Assembly: GCF_905201705.1 (NCBI RefSeq)
Contig: NZ_CAJKOX010000007.1
Coordinates: 1 to 64,000, forward strand
Direction: 5' to 3'
Length of the DNA: 64,000 bases
Origin: an uncultured Marvinbryantia sp.
Lineage (GTDB): Bacteria > Bacillota > Clostridia > Lachnospirales > Lachnospiraceae
In this document: positions 39,011 through 47,304 of the stretch, one piece after another
Position numbering within the stretch: position 1 is the stretch's first letter
Layout of the letters: each line of letters opens with the position of its first letter
Program-made: the position numbers and the translations under genes
The notes under the pieces: generated by a model
What the model was told of the DNA's origin: nothing
Databases searched by the model: none
Seen by the model: the letters and a program-made list of their open reading frames with translations, nothing else

Positions 39011-41425
39011 ATGAGGTATGGATATTTTGACGATGAAAAGCGGGAGTATGTAATTACAAGACCGGATACGCCGGCACCCTGGGCAAACTATCTTGGATCG
39101 CCGGAGTATGGGGCGGTGATTTCCAATAATGCAGGAGGATATAGCTTTGCAAAGTCCGGAGCAAACGGGCGGATCCTCCGCTATATCTTTAACGATTTCG
39201 ACCGGCCGGGCCGCTATATTTACATACGTGACAACGACAGCAAGGATTACTGGTCCGCTTCATGGCAGCCGGTGGGAAAGGATCTTGCGGTATATAAAAG
39301 TGAGTGCAGACATGGAACCGCATATACAAGGCTGTCGGCAGATTATGATGAGATTCATTCCGAAGCGCTATATTATGTTCCCATGAATAAATCCTATGAA
39401 GTCTGGCATTTAAATGTCACGAATAATTCTGAAAGAGAGAGAAAACTGAACATTACCGGCTACGCTGAGTTTACGAATAACAGCAATTACGAGCAGGATC
39501 AGGTGAATCTGCAGTATTCCCAATTTATTACCAGAACGGTATTTGAGGGGAACCGGATCCGGCAGCTGATCCACGGAAATCTGGACGGTCTGGAAGAGGG
39601 AAAGGATGTAGATGATAAAATTGTTGTTGAGCGCTTCTTTGGACTGGCAGGAGGAAAGGTTTCTTCCTATTGCGGAGACAGAGAAAAGTTTCTCGGACCA
39701 TATTGCGGATACGGAAATCCGGCAGGCGTGGCAGGCGGCGACCTCGGGGGAGAGCTGAATTATAACGGAAATGGATGCGGGGCGCTTTCCACAGAGATCA
39801 GACTGGCACCGGGCGAGACAAAAAGCCTTGCCTTCCTTCTCGGCATGAAAAAAAATGCGGAAGCGGGAGAGATTCTGAAAAAATACGAAGACCCGCAGAA
39901 GATATGCAAAATTGATCTGGATGAGTTGATTTCCTACTGGCACGGAAAGCTTTCGCACTTCCAGGTAAAGACGCCGAGTGCGGAATTTAATACGATGATC
40001 AATACATGGAATGCCTATAACTGCTTTATGACCTTTATCTGGTCCCGGGCGGCTTCCTTTACTTACTGTGGTCTGCGAAACGGATATGGATACCGGGACA
40101 CTGTACAGGATATCCAGGGAATTATTCATCTTGCCCCGGAAATGGCAGTAGAAAAAATCCGCTTTATGCTTTCCGCACAGGTGGATAATGGAGGGGGACT
40201 GCCTCTCGTCAAGTTTACCCATCATCCGGGACATGAAGACACGCCGGATGATCCGTCCTACGTAAAGGAAACGGGGCACCCCGCATACAGGGCGGATGAT
40301 GCTTTGTGGCTGTTTCCGACAGTCTATAAATATATTTCTGAGACAGGAAATGTTTTCTTCCTCGATGAGGTGATACCTTTTGCGAATAAAGATGAGGGAA
40401 GCGTGTATGAGCATCTGAAACGCGCAATCGCGTTTTCCGTAAATCATATGGGGCCTCATGGAATGCCGGCCGGCCTGTACGCGGATTGGAATGATTGTCT
40501 GAGACTTGGAAAAGAGGGCGAATCCACATTCGTGGCGTTCCAGTTTTACCTTGCCATGTCCATTATGAAGAAATTCGCAGAGCACAAAGGGGATGAAGCT
40601 TATACGGACTACCTGGAAGAAGAGCAGAAGAAGCTGAGAAAAACAATGGAGGCGCTCTGCTGGGATGAGGACCGGTTTATCCGGGGGTTCACAGAAGAGG
40701 GGGCAGTGATCGGAAAACGCACGGACAAGGAGGCAAACATATGGCTGAATCCGCAGAGCTGGTCGGTCATCAGCGGGTTTGCCTCGCAGGAGCAGGCAGA
40801 CACTGCGCTGGACACGGTATATCAGAGACTGAATACGGAATACGGTGTAATTTTGATGGATCCGCCATATCATACCGATGCTTTCGAAGGAGCTCTTGCC
40901 GTTATCTATAACGCCGGAACAAAGGAAAACGCAGGTATCTTCTCCCAGTCCCAGGGGTGGATTATTCTTGCAGAAGCGCTGCAGGGACACGGTGACCGTG
41001 CATTTACTTACTTTATGGAGAATGCACCGGCAGCCCAGAACGACAGGGCACAGATCCGAAAACTGGAGCCTTACTGCTATGGGCAGTTTACAGAGGGGAA
41101 GGACAGTCCGCATTTTGGCCGCTCTCATGTACATTGGCTTACAGGGACAGCATCTACCGTTATGGTAGGCTGCGTAGAGGGAATACTGGGTATGCGTCCG
41201 GATTTTTACGGACTCAGGATTGCTCCGTCTATTCCGAGAGAATGGGAATCCTTTGAAATGGAGAAGGACTTCAGAGGAAAGCATCTGCATATTGTTGTCC
41301 GCAATCCGGGACACCAGGAGGTGGGCTGCAAAAAGCTTGTGGTCAACGGAAAAGAAATGCAGGGAAATTATATACCTGAGGAATTGATGACCGGGCAGAC
41401 AGAGGTCGTATTGACAATGTCCTGA
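39011..41425 (+). CDS. GH94 phosphorylase, chitobiose/cellobionate-phosphorylase-like clade
   Basis: An 804-residue GH94 enzyme with the same fold as its neighbour, but its N-terminus (MRYGYFDDEKREYVITRPDTPAPW) and the RPGRYIYIRDNDS stretch are nearer the diacetylchitobiose and cellobionic acid phosphorylase branch. The general acid is Asp495 in ADWNDCLRLG. The acceptor cannot be fixed from sequence: chitobiose is unlikely in a glucan locus, and cellobionate, sophorose or another beta-glucoside are options. A GAGGAG site and a 1-bp gap show coupling to the second GH94 gene. A strong bidirectional terminator follows. Confidence 0.8.
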   Translation: MRYGYFDDEKREYVITRPDTPAPWANYLGSPEYGAVISNNAGGYSFAKSGANGRILRYIFNDFDRPGRYIYIRDNDSKDYWSASWQPVGKDLAVYKSECRHGTAYTRLSADYDEIHSEALYYVPMNKSYEVWHLNVTNNSERERKLNITGYAEFTNNSNYEQDQVNLQYSQFITRTVFEGNRIRQLIHGNLDGLEEGKDVDDKIVVERFFGLAGGKVSSYCGDREKFLGPYCGYGNPAGVAGGDLGGELNYNGNGCGALSTEIRLAPGETKSLAFLLGMKKNAEAGEILKKYEDPQKICKIDLDELISYWHGKLSHFQVKTPSAEFNTMINTWNAYNCFMTFIWSRAASFTYCGLRNGYGYRDTVQDIQGIIHLAPEMAVEKIRFMLSAQVDNGGGLPLVKFTHHPGHEDTPDDPSYVKETGHPAYRADDALWLFPTVYKYISETGNVFFLDEVIPFANKDEGSVYEHLKRAIAFSVNHMGPHGMPAGLYADWNDCLRLGKEGESTFVAFQFYLAMSIMKKFAEHKGDEAYTDYLEEEQKKLRKTMEALCWDEDRFIRGFTEEGAVIGKRTDKEANIWLNPQSWSVISGFASQEQADTALDTVYQRLNTEYGVILMDPPYHTDAFEGALAVIYNAGTKENAGIFSQSQGWIILAEALQGHGDRAFTYFMENAPAAQNDRAQIRKLEPYCYGQFTEGKDSPHFGRSHVHWLTGTASTVMVGCVEGILGMRPDFYGLRIAPSIPREWESFEMEKDFRGKHLHIVVRNPGHQEVGCKKLVVNGKEMQGNYIPEELMTGQTEVVLTMS

Positions 41426-41440
41426 ACCACTGATTCAGAA

Positions 41441-41485
41441 AAGAAACCGGATACTGCTTAAGGCGCTGCAGTATCCGGTTTCTTG
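41441..41485. terminator. Bidirectional terminator between the GH94 operon and araC-like gene
   Basis: AAGAAACCGGATACTGC (41441-41457) and GCAGTATCCGGTTTCTT (41468-41484) are perfect 17-bp complements. It serves the + strand GH94 operon and the convergent minus-strand regulator, whose last codons lie within the right arm. Confidence 0.92.
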
Positions 41486-42237
41486 TTTGCGGTCGTATTC
41501 CATACGGTACAGTAATTAAGATCACGGTATTTTTTGGGAGTCATGCCGACAATTTTTTTAAACTGCTGGATAAAATGACTCTGAGAGGAAAAGGAAAGAT
41601 AGGTTGCGATCTCAATCAGGCTGTAATCACAGAACTTCAGCAGATTCTGTGCCTTTTCAATCTTTTTTTCACGGATATAATCACTGATAGAGATGCCGAT
41701 TTCCTTTTTAAAAAGCCGGGACAGGTAGCTGGGGGAAAGACCAGTATGCGCTGCCAGGTCTTCCACCGTAATCCGCTCTTTAATATGAACGTAAATGTAA
41801 TCAATACATTCGGTGACCGGCTTTGATGTGCCGATATTTTTTTGAAGGAGGCGCATCTTTCCCGTGAAGTCCAGAACCATCTGGTCGTGGAGAGCAGAGA
41901 CTGCCTGCGCCGTGTAAAGGTTATCCAGCTTTAATATATAGAAATCGCTTAAACGAAATGCCTGTTCCATCTCCATGCCGGCTTCCACGCAGAGCCTGGT
42001 CACAAATGCCGTTGTGATTACAAAATGATATTTTAAATTGGTTACCGGATTGCGGGAAAGGGTACCGACACCCTCTGTATCGGTAAATCTGTTTTGCTCG
42101 CAGTTCCGGCGTACTGCGTCCATATCTCCGGAGCTGACCGCGCGGTAGAAATTGATCTCTTCATTTTGTGGGCGGTGCTCCATTTCTTCTTCGCTGTTTT
42201 TTGTTTCATGCAAAAACCATTCCTGTAATAATCCCAT
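41458..42237 (-). CDS. AraC-family transcriptional regulator
   Basis: This 259-residue protein has a C-terminal AraC double helix-turn-helix (about 155-255: ITVEDLAAHTGLSPSYLSRLFKKEIG, then SLIEIATYLSFSSQSHFIQQFKKIVGMTPKKYR). The N-terminal part is not a recognisable cupin; it resembles helical sensing regions found in clostridial AraC regulators. I start at 42237 because AGGAGG lies 6 bp upstream on the minus strand. It is the only clear minus-strand gene. Its position between the GH94 operon and the divergent ABC operon makes it the likely activator of beta-glucan use. Confidence 0.87.
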   Translation of the reverse strand: MGLLQEWFLHETKNSEEEMEHRPQNEEINFYRAVSSGDMDAVRRNCEQNRFTDTEGVGTLSRNPVTNLKYHFVITTAFVTRLCVEAGMEMEQAFRLSDFYILKLDNLYTAQAVSALHDQMVLDFTGKMRLLQKNIGTSKPVTECIDYIYVHIKERITVEDLAAHTGLSPSYLSRLFKKEIGISISDYIREKKIEKAQNLLKFCDYSLIEIATYLSFSSQSHFIQQFKKIVGMTPKKYRDLNYCTVWNTTANKKPDTAAP

Positions 42238-42411
42238 ATCCGACCTCCTGCCTGAAAGATATATGGAAGATAAAAAGATGATATCATAAATCTGACATTT
42301 TTGCAATTAATCTTATATATTATAACGAAGAAACACGCTAGAATATAGATAATTTAACGGAGGAGAATTCCTTCCGGCAAATAAAATATAATTTACAGGA
42401 GGTAAAAATTT
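42238..42411. promoter_or_regulatory. Divergent regulatory region between araC-like gene and ABC operon
   Basis: This 174-bp AT-rich spacer holds the ribosome-binding sites of both genes. A possible -10 box TAGAAT (42339-42344) faces the ABC operon but lacks a good -35 box, as expected for an activator-dependent promoter. A GATGATATCAT dyad lies at about 42278-42288. Confidence 0.45.
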
Positions 42412-43758
42412 ATGAACAAAAAGTTACTTGGTGTATTGCTTGTCTCAGCTATGGGCGTGAGCGCGCTGTCTGCAGGTGCAGCGGCATCTGAAGAGGGGAA
42501 AATCCTTAATATATGGTGCTGGAATGACGAATTTCAGAGCCGTTTTAACGATTATTACCCGGAAGTTGAGTCTGTAGCAGAGGACAAATCTACCACGACG
42601 CTGAAGGATGGCACTGTTGTAAAATGGACCATCAATCCGAATCAGGACAATAATTATCAGAACAAGCTGGATGAAGCACTGATGGCACAGGCAGATGCCA
42701 GCGAAGATAATAAAATTGATATTTTCCTGATCGAAGCAGACTATGCACTGAAATATGTAAGTGCAGATGTTGATGTTGCAATGCCGCTTTCTGAGCTGGG
42801 AATCACGGCAGAAGATCTTGCCGACCAGTATCAGTATACAAAAGATATCGTTTCTGATGAAAACGGCGAGCAGAGAGCAACATCCTGGCAGGCAGCTCCG
42901 GGTCTGTTTGCTTACAGACGCTCCATCGCAAAAGATGTTCTTGGAACGGATGATCCGGCAGAGGTTCAGGCAGCTCTTTCTGATTGGACAAAATTTGGCG
43001 AAGTAGCGGCACAGGCAAAGGAAAAAGGGTACTATATGGTATCCGGCTATGATGATACATATCGCGTATTTTCTAATAACGTATCACAGCCGTGGGTTAC
43101 AGGAACAACTGTTACAGTAGACCCGAACATCATGGCATGGATAGAGCAGACAAAAGAATTTACAGATAAGGAATATAATCACAGGTCTGGTCTCTGGAGC
43201 GATACATGGGCACAGGATCAGGGTGTAGACGGAAAGGTATTCGGCTTCTTCTATTCTACATGGGGAATCAACTTTACGCTGGTTGGCAATGCCGGTGAGG
43301 CAGGCTTTGGCGACTGGGCAGTATGCCAGGGACCGCAGCCGTATTACTGGGGCGGAACATGGCTTGTAGGCGCAAGAGGAACAGATAATCCGACTCTTGT
43401 AAAGGACGTTATGCTGAAACTGACCTGCACAAAAGATATTATGAAAGAAATGACTACAAACCGCAAAATCCAGGATTATACGAATACAATGGCTGGTATG
43501 CAGGAGATTGCAGAGGACCCGAACTTCCAGTCTGAATTCCTCGGCGGACAGAATCACATTGCACTGTTCTCTGAAGTGGCTCCGACGATTGACATGAGCA
43601 ACGTTTCTGCTTATGATCAGGGCTGCAATGAGCAGATTCAGGTTCATTTCCACGACTATTTTGATGGAAATGTTGACTTTGAAACAGCAAAAGCCAACTT
43701 TGAAACAGGAATTAAAGAGACTTATCCGGAAATCACCGAGGTAATCTGGCCGGAATAA
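42412..43758 (+). CDS. ABC transporter sugar-binding protein
   Basis: A 448-residue family 1 extracellular solute-binding protein (early strand ILNIWCWNDEF, aromatic-rich YYWGGTWLVGAR). The signal peptide ends in SAGAAAS-EE and has no cysteine, so there is no lipobox; a signal peptidase I site is expected instead. That is unusual for a Gram-positive ABC binding protein, which normally needs a lipid anchor. It is first in the operon, with a strong AGGAGG site, and is followed by an attenuating hairpin and two permeases. The ligand is probably a beta-gluco-oligosaccharide, from context. Confidence 0.87.
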   Translation: MNKKLLGVLLVSAMGVSALSAGAAASEEGKILNIWCWNDEFQSRFNDYYPEVESVAEDKSTTTLKDGTVVKWTINPNQDNNYQNKLDEALMAQADASEDNKIDIFLIEADYALKYVSADVDVAMPLSELGITAEDLADQYQYTKDIVSDENGEQRATSWQAAPGLFAYRRSIAKDVLGTDDPAEVQAALSDWTKFGEVAAQAKEKGYYMVSGYDDTYRVFSNNVSQPWVTGTTVTVDPNIMAWIEQTKEFTDKEYNHRSGLWSDTWAQDQGVDGKVFGFFYSTWGINFTLVGNAGEAGFGDWAVCQGPQPYYWGGTWLVGARGTDNPTLVKDVMLKLTCTKDIMKEMTTNRKIQDYTNTMAGMQEIAEDPNFQSEFLGGQNHIALFSEVAPTIDMSNVSAYDQGCNEQIQVHFHDYFDGNVDFETAKANFETGIKETYPEITEVIWPE

Positions 43759-43789
43759 TGATATAGAACAGTTTTAATCTGCAGTATCC

Positions 43790-43820
43790 CGGGGTGGGTT
43801 TTACCCGCCCCGCTACTTTT
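43790..43820 (+). terminator. Intra-operon hairpin after the binding-protein gene
   Basis: CGGGGTGGGT pairs with ACCCGCCCCG, then CTACTTTTT. It lies between the binding protein and the permeases. Partial termination or 3'-end protection here would give more binding protein than permease. Confidence 0.8.
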
Positions 43821-43837
43821 TGAAAGGGAGTTTTATC

Positions 43838-44809
43838 ATGAAGGAGAAAAATGCGAAAAAGAAAACGGTGAGTTACGCAAAATGGGGTTATATTTTTATA
43901 CTTCCATTTTTTGCAACATTTTTTATTTTCTCTTTCATTCCGTTAATGGATACGGTACGATACAGCTTCTATGAGTACTACCGTTCCGGATTGAAAGAAA
44001 TTGGTCCTAATTTTGTTGGATTACAGAATTACCTGACACTTTTAAAAACAGATTTACCAAAGTATGCATCAAATACATTTATTCTGTGGGTCATTGGATT
44101 TGTGCCTCAGATTATTGTATCCCTGGTGCTTGCGGCGTGGTTTACAGACTCACGTCTGAAAATCAGGGGAAAACAGTTTTTCAAGGTTGTGATTTACCTT
44201 CCGAATCTGATTATGGCATCTGCGTTTGCAATGTTGTTTTTTACATTGTTTTCGGATAACGGACCGGTAAATTCATTCCTGATGAATGCGGGCATTATTG
44301 ATAAAGAAATACGTTTTATGGCGACGGTGGGCGGTACCAGAGGCCTGATCGGATTAATGAACTTCTTAATGTGGTTCGGAAATACCACCATCATGCTGAT
44401 GGCTGCCGTTATGGGAATCAATTCATCCCTGTTTGAAGCGGCGGAGCTTGACGGATGCAACCATACACAGATTTTCTTTAAAATTACACTGCCGCTTATC
44501 AAACCGATTTTGTCATATACACTGATTACATCTATGATCGGCGGTCTGCAGATGTTCGATGTTCCGCAGATCCTGACAAATGGCGAGGGTACGCCGAACA
44601 GAACGTCGACGACTCTGATCATGTATCTGAATAATCACCTTGGCAGCAAAAACTATGGTATGGCAGGAGCGCTTTCCGTATATCTGTTTATTGTCAGCGC
44701 AGTTTTATGCTTTATTGTGTTCCGTATGATGAATACAAATGATCCAGACGGATCAAAAGCTGCCGCGAAAAAGGCAAAACGACTTGCTAAGAAGGGAGGA
44801 AGAGCATAA
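43838..44809 (+). CDS. ABC transporter permease, MalF/UgpA-like
   Basis: A 323-residue carbohydrate permease with six transmembrane helices and the EAA loop that docks the ATPase (EAAELDGCNHTQIFFKITLP). The C-terminal tail is Lys/Arg/Ala-rich. I start at ATG 43838 after AAAGGGAG; the TTG at 43820 is less likely. The stop codon overlaps the next permease start. Confidence 0.9.
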   Translation: MKEKNAKKKTVSYAKWGYIFILPFFATFFIFSFIPLMDTVRYSFYEYYRSGLKEIGPNFVGLQNYLTLLKTDLPKYASNTFILWVIGFVPQIIVSLVLAAWFTDSRLKIRGKQFFKVVIYLPNLIMASAFAMLFFTLFSDNGPVNSFLMNAGIIDKEIRFMATVGGTRGLIGLMNFLMWFGNTTIMLMAAVMGINSSLFEAAELDGCNHTQIFFKITLPLIKPILSYTLITSMIGGLQMFDVPQILTNGEGTPNRTSTTLIMYLNNHLGSKNYGMAGALSVYLFIVSAVLCFIVFRMMNTNDPDGSKAAAKKAKRLAKKGGRA

Positions 44810-45654
44810 TGAAATCACAGAAACCTTCCCATGTGCGTTCGATAATCGCACATGTAGTACTGATATTTTTATCCTTCCTGTGTCTGTTCTTTTTCTATAT
44901 ATTAATTGTTAACGCGACCAGGACACATTTTGAGCTGCAGAAAGGATTTTCCTTCCTGCCGGGGTCAAATTTTATAACCAACTTTAAGAATGTTTTGAAT
45001 GATGCCAATGTTCCTATTTTGAACGGTATTCTTAACAGTCTGATCGTATCGGGCGGCTGCGCGGCTCTGAGCACTTATTTTTCGGCAATGACAGCTTATG
45101 GTTTATATGCATATGATTTCAAGCTTCAGAAACCGGCTTTTACATTTATCATGATGATTCTGGTAATGCCTACGCAGGTGTCAGCACTTGGCTTCCTGCG
45201 GCTGATTACAAAAATGCATCTGAATGATTCTCTGATACCGCTGATTATTCCGTCTATAGCGGCACCGTATGTATTTTATTTTATGTACAGCTATATGCAG
45301 TCTTCCCTGCCGATGCAGCTGGTAGAGGCGGCGAGGATCGATGGCTCCGGCGAATTCAGAACGTTTAACGCGATTGTGCTTCCGATTCTAAAACCGGCAA
45401 TTGCCGTGCAGGCTATTTTCTCTTTTGTAGGCGCATGGAATAACTATTTTGTTCCGGCTCTGGTTATCACAACGAAGAAGAAACAGACACTGCCGATTAT
45501 GATCGCAAGCCTGCGAAGCGCGGATTTCCTGAAATTTGATATGGGAAAGGTGTACATGATGATTTTGATAGCGATTGTGCCGATTATTCTGGTATACCTG
45601 TTTCTGTCTAAATTTATTATTGAAGGTGTGGCGCTTGGCGGCGTAAAAGAGTAG
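44809..45654 (+). CDS. ABC transporter permease, MalG/UgpE-like
   Basis: A 281-residue partner permease with six helices and an EAA loop (EAARIDGSGEFRTFNAIVLPIL). TAATG overlap with the first permease shows translational coupling. No ATP-binding subunit follows, so the importer must borrow a shared MsmX/MsiK-type ATPase encoded elsewhere. Confidence 0.9.
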   Translation: MKSQKPSHVRSIIAHVVLIFLSFLCLFFFYILIVNATRTHFELQKGFSFLPGSNFITNFKNVLNDANVPILNGILNSLIVSGGCAALSTYFSAMTAYGLYAYDFKLQKPAFTFIMMILVMPTQVSALGFLRLITKMHLNDSLIPLIIPSIAAPYVFYFMYSYMQSSLPMQLVEAARIDGSGEFRTFNAIVLPILKPAIAVQAIFSFVGAWNNYFVPALVITTKKKQTLPIMIASLRSADFLKFDMGKVYMMILIAIVPIILVYLFLSKFIIEGVALGGVKE

Positions 45655-45682
45655 TGACGTATTCTTTTTTGGAGGAAGGTAT

Positions 45683-47104
45683 ATGCTGCGAAAAGAAATT
45701 TTATGGAATGTAATATTTACGGTGGTTTTAACGGGATGTATAACTGTATGTGGAGTAAATGCGGGGGCAGAAACAGCTGAAAGTGTGGGTAAAAGTAGTG
45801 GTGGAGGCAATATGACAGCAAAGACAACGATTCCGGAGGGATATCATCTTGTGTGGGAGGATGACTTTGACGGAGATACGCTCGATGAAAATAGCTGGAA
45901 TTATGAGTATCATCAGCCTGGCTGGGTCAATAATGAATTGCAGGAATATGTAAAAAGCAGTGAGAATGCATATGTAAAAGACGGCGAATTAATCATTCAG
46001 CCAATTAAGATACTGGATGAAAAGGGCGGAGCCAGTTATACTTCGGGGCGAGTTAATACGCACAATAAGCATGGATTTCAATACGGATGGTTTGAAGCAA
46101 GAATTAAAGTACCGAAAGGTCAGGGATTTCTGCCGGCGTTCTGGATGATGCCTGAGGATGAAGACTTTTATGGTCAATGGCCGAAGTGCGGGGAAATTGA
46201 TATTATGGAGGTCCTTGGAAATCAGACGGACTGCCAGTACGGAACGCTGCATTACGGAGAACCTCATACTCAGCAGCAGGGAACCTATACTTTAGAGGAC
46301 GGTGATCTTGCGGAAGAGTACCATGTCTATGCGTGTGAGTGGGAACCGGGTGAAATTAAATTCTACCTGGACAATGAACTGTATTTTTCCGTGAATGACT
46401 GGTTCACAAGAAAAGAAGGTTTTGATGAGGAGCCGTATCCGGCGCCGTTTAATCAGCCGTTCTACATTATTTTAAATGTTGCAGTCGGCGGAAACTGGCC
46501 GGGCAATCCGGATGAATCGACAACTTTTGACGATGCTGCTGCCATGAAGGTAGATTACGTGCGGGTTTATCAGAAAGAAAGCTATGACGAAAATGTGAAA
46601 AAACCGGAAAAAGTATTAGAGCTGAAGGAGGCGGATGCCACCGGCAATTATATTACAAACGGGGATTTCTCGGAAGCGGAGGAGCTTTCCGACGAAGAAA
46701 ACTGGGTATTCCTTCTTGCAGGAGATGGGGCGGCAAATGCAGAAATTGCTGACCGGGAGCTGCGCATCGTAACGGAGGATGCCGGAGAGCTGGATTACAG
46801 TGTGCAGCTTGTTCAGGCGGGGCTTCCGATGATACAGGGAGAACGGTACCGGATATCCTTTGATGCATATGCGGATGAGGAACGGACGGTAATTGTGACT
46901 GTATCGGCTCCGGATGTGGGATGGATTCGGTACTTTGAGGATACAAAAGTTCCGCTGACAAAAGAAAAGCAGACGTTTGAGTATGTATTTGAAATGACCG
47001 GGGAAGATGACGACAACGGACGTCTGGAATTTAACCTTGGGAATCAAAATTCCGCGGCTGCCGTTTATCTGAGCAACGTGCGGATAGAAAAAACAGCAGA
47101 CTAA
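45683..47104 (+). CDS. Exported GH16 beta-1,3-glucanase (laminarinase-like) with CBM4-like module
   Basis: The 473-residue protein has a short signal peptide with lipobox LTGC (Cys19), so it is likely membrane-anchored outside the cell. The GH16 domain (about 50-300) carries GEIDIME, with nucleophile Glu171 and acid/base Glu176; the ExDxxE form is typical of laminarinase-type GH16. The C-terminal part (about 325-470, starting NYITNGDFSE) looks like a CBM4/9 glucan-binding module. It should cut beta-1,3- or mixed-linkage glucans into oligosaccharides for the ABC importer encoded just upstream. GGAGG supports the start. A terminator follows. Confidence 0.9.
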   Translation: MLRKEILWNVIFTVVLTGCITVCGVNAGAETAESVGKSSGGGNMTAKTTIPEGYHLVWEDDFDGDTLDENSWNYEYHQPGWVNNELQEYVKSSENAYVKDGELIIQPIKILDEKGGASYTSGRVNTHNKHGFQYGWFEARIKVPKGQGFLPAFWMMPEDEDFYGQWPKCGEIDIMEVLGNQTDCQYGTLHYGEPHTQQQGTYTLEDGDLAEEYHVYACEWEPGEIKFYLDNELYFSVNDWFTRKEGFDEEPYPAPFNQPFYIILNVAVGGNWPGNPDESTTFDDAAAMKVDYVRVYQKESYDENVKKPEKVLELKEADATGNYITNGDFSEAEELSDEENWVFLLAGDGAANAEIADRELRIVTEDAGELDYSVQLVQAGLPMIQGERYRISFDAYADEERTVIVTVSAPDVGWIRYFEDTKVPLTKEKQTFEYVFEMTGEDDDNGRLEFNLGNQNSAAAVYLSNVRIEKTAD

Positions 47105-47124
47105 AACGGTCAATATTGGGTTTA

Positions 47125-47165
47125 AAAGCAGATGCTGGAGTTTGGCTTAAGCATCTGCTTTTTTA
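47125..47165 (+). terminator. Terminator of the ABC-GH16 operon
   Basis: AAAGCAGATGCT pairs perfectly with AGCATCTGCTTT (12 bp), then a T-run. Confidence 0.9.
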
Positions 47166-47169
47166 TGAA

Positions 47170-47198
47170 TTGAAACGATAGAAAAAGTGTGTTATCAT
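47170..47198 (+). promoter_or_regulatory. Promoter of the murE-thiN housekeeping operon
   Basis: TTGAAA (47170-47175), a 17-bp spacer and TATCAT (47193-47198). No terminator is seen from here until 60769, so it may drive twelve genes. Confidence 0.6.
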
Positions 47199-47304
47199 GA
47201 ACGCATGGGCAACGAACGCGGAAAACGGAAGGTTTGGACGTGGCTGCCTGTGCGTTTGTGAAATAAGGATATGGACAGTAAATCTAAGAACGGGGAGGAC
47301 GTTT

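Noticed and set aside
39410..41314. 634-codon open frame on the minus strand opposite the third GH94 gene
   Set aside because: The GH94 frame has conserved catalytic motifs; the antisense frame has no recognisable domain or start signal.
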